This document shows, piece by piece, positions 61,950-64,000 of a DNA stretch of 64,000 bases. Below the pieces are notes generated by a model that was not told where the DNA came from, did not search any database, and worked only from the letters and a program-made list of their open reading frames with translations. The DNA lies in the NCBI RefSeq assembly GCF_001577835.2, contig NC_029521.1:4097854-4161853 (forward strand). The letters are read 5' to 3'. A program made the translations under genes and the position numbers. Origin of the DNA: Coturnix japonica. Taxonomy: Eukaryota > Chordata > Aves > Galliformes > Phasianidae. How positions within the stretch are numbered: the stretch's first letter is position 1; every line of letters begins with the position of its first letter.

Positions 61950-62320
61950 AGGTCCTGCCGCCAGGGGGCGCGGCGGCCTCGATACGAGGAGGCAGGAGGA
62001 GGCGGAGCGGCAGGAAATGACGCGGTCCGACACCCGCCATCACGGGGCGGCCCGCCGGCCCCCGGCTCCTCAGCCCGCTCCGCCCGCGCTCCGCCCCCCC
62101 CGCTCCTCAGTTTACCTGCGGCGGCGGCTCCCGGCCCGGCGTTCGGCGGCAGGATGACGGGAGCGGAGCGGGTGCGCGATGGCAGCTGCCACTTCCAGCG
62201 TTCGCGGCTCCTCTGGATGATCGGCATCATCTTCGGCATGATCCTGCTAGGCGTAAGGGCTGGGGATGCTCCGTGTGGGGCTGAGGGGTCGGTCTGACCG
62301 TTGTCAGACTGCGGCCTTGG
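61950..62320. promoter_or_regulatory. CpG-rich TMEM254 promoter and first exon
   Basis: GC- and CpG-dense sequence surrounds the TMEM254 start codon, with no clear TATA box. It fits a broad housekeeping promoter. Any divergent transcript from this island would run towards the homeobox gene. Confidence 0.65.
62154..62252 (+). CDS. TMEM254: TMEM254 coding exon 1 (residues 1-33)
   Basis: ATG in a GGCAGG-ATG-A context within the CpG island. Ends MILLG at a GTAAGG donor, phase 0. Confidence 0.88.
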
Positions 62321-63531
62321 CACGGTGCGGGGGTAAAGGGGTGACCAAAGCCGACCTTAATGCTTATAACACTGTTTTTCTCTTCGCAGTGGGTAACGCT
62401 GTCACCTTCAACCATCCCTTACAGCTATTTGGGACTGTTTGGTGATTTCCTTCGTTATTTAGTGAAGAATTACCACAAGTGGGTGTGCTACGGGTGAGTG
62501 CCATCCGGCTGCCTGCAGCTCTCTGGCTGTCCCTGATGCCCTGCTAACGAGCTGTCCTGTAACCGAGCTGTTAATTACACTTGGAGCTCTGCTGCCAGGC
62601 TGGCTCATCGCAGCTCAGGGTGTGGGGCAATAAGTACCAGGAGAGATGAGACAGGCTGAGGCCAGGCTGGAAGGATAAGAACTCAGCTTACAGGTTGGTG
62701 TCTGTGTTGGTATCCTGAGGAAGGAAAGCATACAGATAATGCTTTCAGAGGCAGTTATTGGACTGTATGTAAACTTACATTTGCTGTTATTTTGCCAGTG
62801 TGTTGCTCAAATAGTCTAATCCTCTAATCTTAAGAGCTGGAGAACACTTTCCTATAGCTCAGCCTCTCGCTTGCTGGATTCTTAAGGGAATCCTCAGCCT
62901 GCCTTGTTTAATTTACTATACATGTAAGATGGCCTTTGTTTTTGCTCAAAGCATCCTATACTTGAACAAGGAACTGAATTGATCCTAATGGGTTATCCTT
63001 TATATGAAAACTTAAAGATCAAGTTGAAATAATTCTCACATTCCGTACCCTCAATGCGTACGCACAGTTGAACTATACCTATACACATGCATCTGCACCC
63101 TTAAAAGCTTTCCTATCTGATCACTAAAATTAGTTCTACAGGTAAAAGGATAGGTTTTGCACATCTGACTATAATTAACCCACTGCATTCAGTAAGCAGT
63201 GGCCTTAAACAAGTACTGAAGCATATGGATACATGGAGTGGGTACTCAAAATGGCAAGTTGAGGTGTATTGGATGAGTTTCAGTTATACTTAATAGCTTT
63301 GTGGGCTCTAGATTCTCATAAGACAAAGCTAGAAAGCAAAGCATTGCACTAAACATAGTGACTTCGCTGTGTTTTCAGTTGGACGTTCTTTGCATGATAG
63401 ATCTTGGATACAACGGTCTTCCCTCTAATGTAAAAAAACAACAACAACAATGAATTTATTTTCTTTTCTAGGTTCTATGTATCCTGGTTGATTCACATAG
63501 TAGAAGCCTTGTACGGTATAAAGCTATGCCA
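62154..63531 (+). CDS. TMEM254: TMEM254, 5' part (first 87 residues in three exons; continues past the window)
   Basis: A small multi-pass membrane protein of unknown biochemical role (human C10orf57, about 123 aa from memory). Exons 62154-62252, 62390-62493 and 63472-63531 join in frame. The N-terminus MTGAERVRDGSCHFQRSRLL leads into a first hydrophobic segment (about 20-37). SIPYQSL in human corresponds to TIPYSYLGLFG here. SWLIHIVEALYGIKLC (about 72-87) forms the next membrane segment and matches human AWLIHVGESLYAIVLC. The last exon ends two bases into a codon at a GTAAGT donor, so the remaining roughly 35 residues lie beyond the right edge. No defect was seen in the visible part. Confidence 0.9.
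62390..62493 (+). CDS. TMEM254: TMEM254 coding exon 2 (residues 34-67 plus 2 nt)
   Basis: Acceptor TTCGCAG, then WVTLSPSTIPYSYLGLFGDF and YLVKNYHKWVCY. Donor GTGAGT. Confidence 0.9.
62494..63471 (+). other. TMEM254 intron 2
   Basis: AT-rich intron without recognisable repeats apart from a short CAACAACAA run just before the acceptor. Confidence 0.75.
63472..63531 (+). CDS. TMEM254: TMEM254 coding exon 3 (residues 68-87 plus 2 nt)
   Basis: Acceptor TTTTCTAG, then GFYVSWLIHIVEALYGIKLC. Donor GTAAGT. Exon length of 60 bases. Confidence 0.9.
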
Positions 63532-64000
63532 GTAAGTTGATCTCCCCCCTGTTTCTTACCTTAAATTCTCTGGAAGGGATTTCTGGTACAAGTGACTTAA
63601 GTTATAAACTGGTTTTGGTGGTTGCTTATTCCTCATTGTTGGTTCAGATGCTGGGTAACAGCACTCCAGATAGCAGGGGGAAAAGTAAGTGGGAGTTTAA
63701 TCAGGTCTTACCTCATCAGAATTCTGGCTCCTAGTTACCTGTTGAAATAGATTGCAACCGTGTTGTGAAAATGCACTTGGATACATCCATTTGGGATTAC
63801 TTAAGATCTATCTATACATGCAGGTCTGTGGAAGAAAGTACTTACTAAACAGATTCTAATGCCAACCTATCCTCAAGTTAGGATAACAAATCTTTTGGGA
63901 GTTCTATTCCTTTTAATCTTATCTCTAATTCAGAAGAATGCAGATAGGAGTTTTCACACTCATATGTTATGTTGATTCTTGTCACTCTGCAGAGATGTCA
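63532..64000 (+). other. Start of TMEM254 intron 3
   Basis: No further exon is visible before the window ends. The short open frame here lacks membrane-segment homology. Confidence 0.6.

Overview
This is vertebrate nuclear DNA, almost certainly from a bird and probably a galliform such as chicken. The dispersed repeats are nearly all CR1 LINE fragments with the typical 3' end. The genes have many short exons with GT-AG introns, and CpG-rich promoters stand out from an AT-rich background. BMS1 and TMEM254 together suggest the equivalent of chicken chromosome 6; that placement is from memory.

Layout. Positions 1-32.7 kb hold no protein-coding gene I can recognise. They contain AT-rich unique sequence, three CR1 fragments (one a reverse-transcriptase-region remnant at 5.46-6.16 kb) and simple repeats. 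BMS1, the ribosome-biogenesis GTPase, occupies 32,964-51,017 on the minus strand. I traced 22 coding exons that join without a frame break into a 1,304-residue protein. Directly upstream, also on the minus strand, a two-exon paired-type homeobox gene lies at 52,586-53,800. Its homeodomain is split at the classic 46/47 intron and it looks like a Mix/Siamois relative. About 8 kb further on, TMEM254 starts at 62,154 on the plus strand and runs off the right edge after three exons.

How they relate. BMS1 and TMEM254 look like ordinary housekeeping genes with CpG-island promoters. The homeobox gene sits between them in its own CpG island. It is head-to-tail with BMS1 (about 1.57 kb from its stop to the BMS1 start codon) and divergent from TMEM254. 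Its promoter-proximal DNA has FoxH1-like, T-box-like and SOX-like sites within about 40 bp, which would suit an early mesendoderm gene. It is the most interesting object in the window. The 54.1-62.0 kb interval has CR1 pieces and a G-rich/C-rich tract pair but no recognised gene.

Limits. Exon boundaries come from reading splice signals and from remembered human BMS1 and TMEM254 sequences. No alignment, expression or conservation data were available. UTRs, transcription starts and regulatory sites are inferred.
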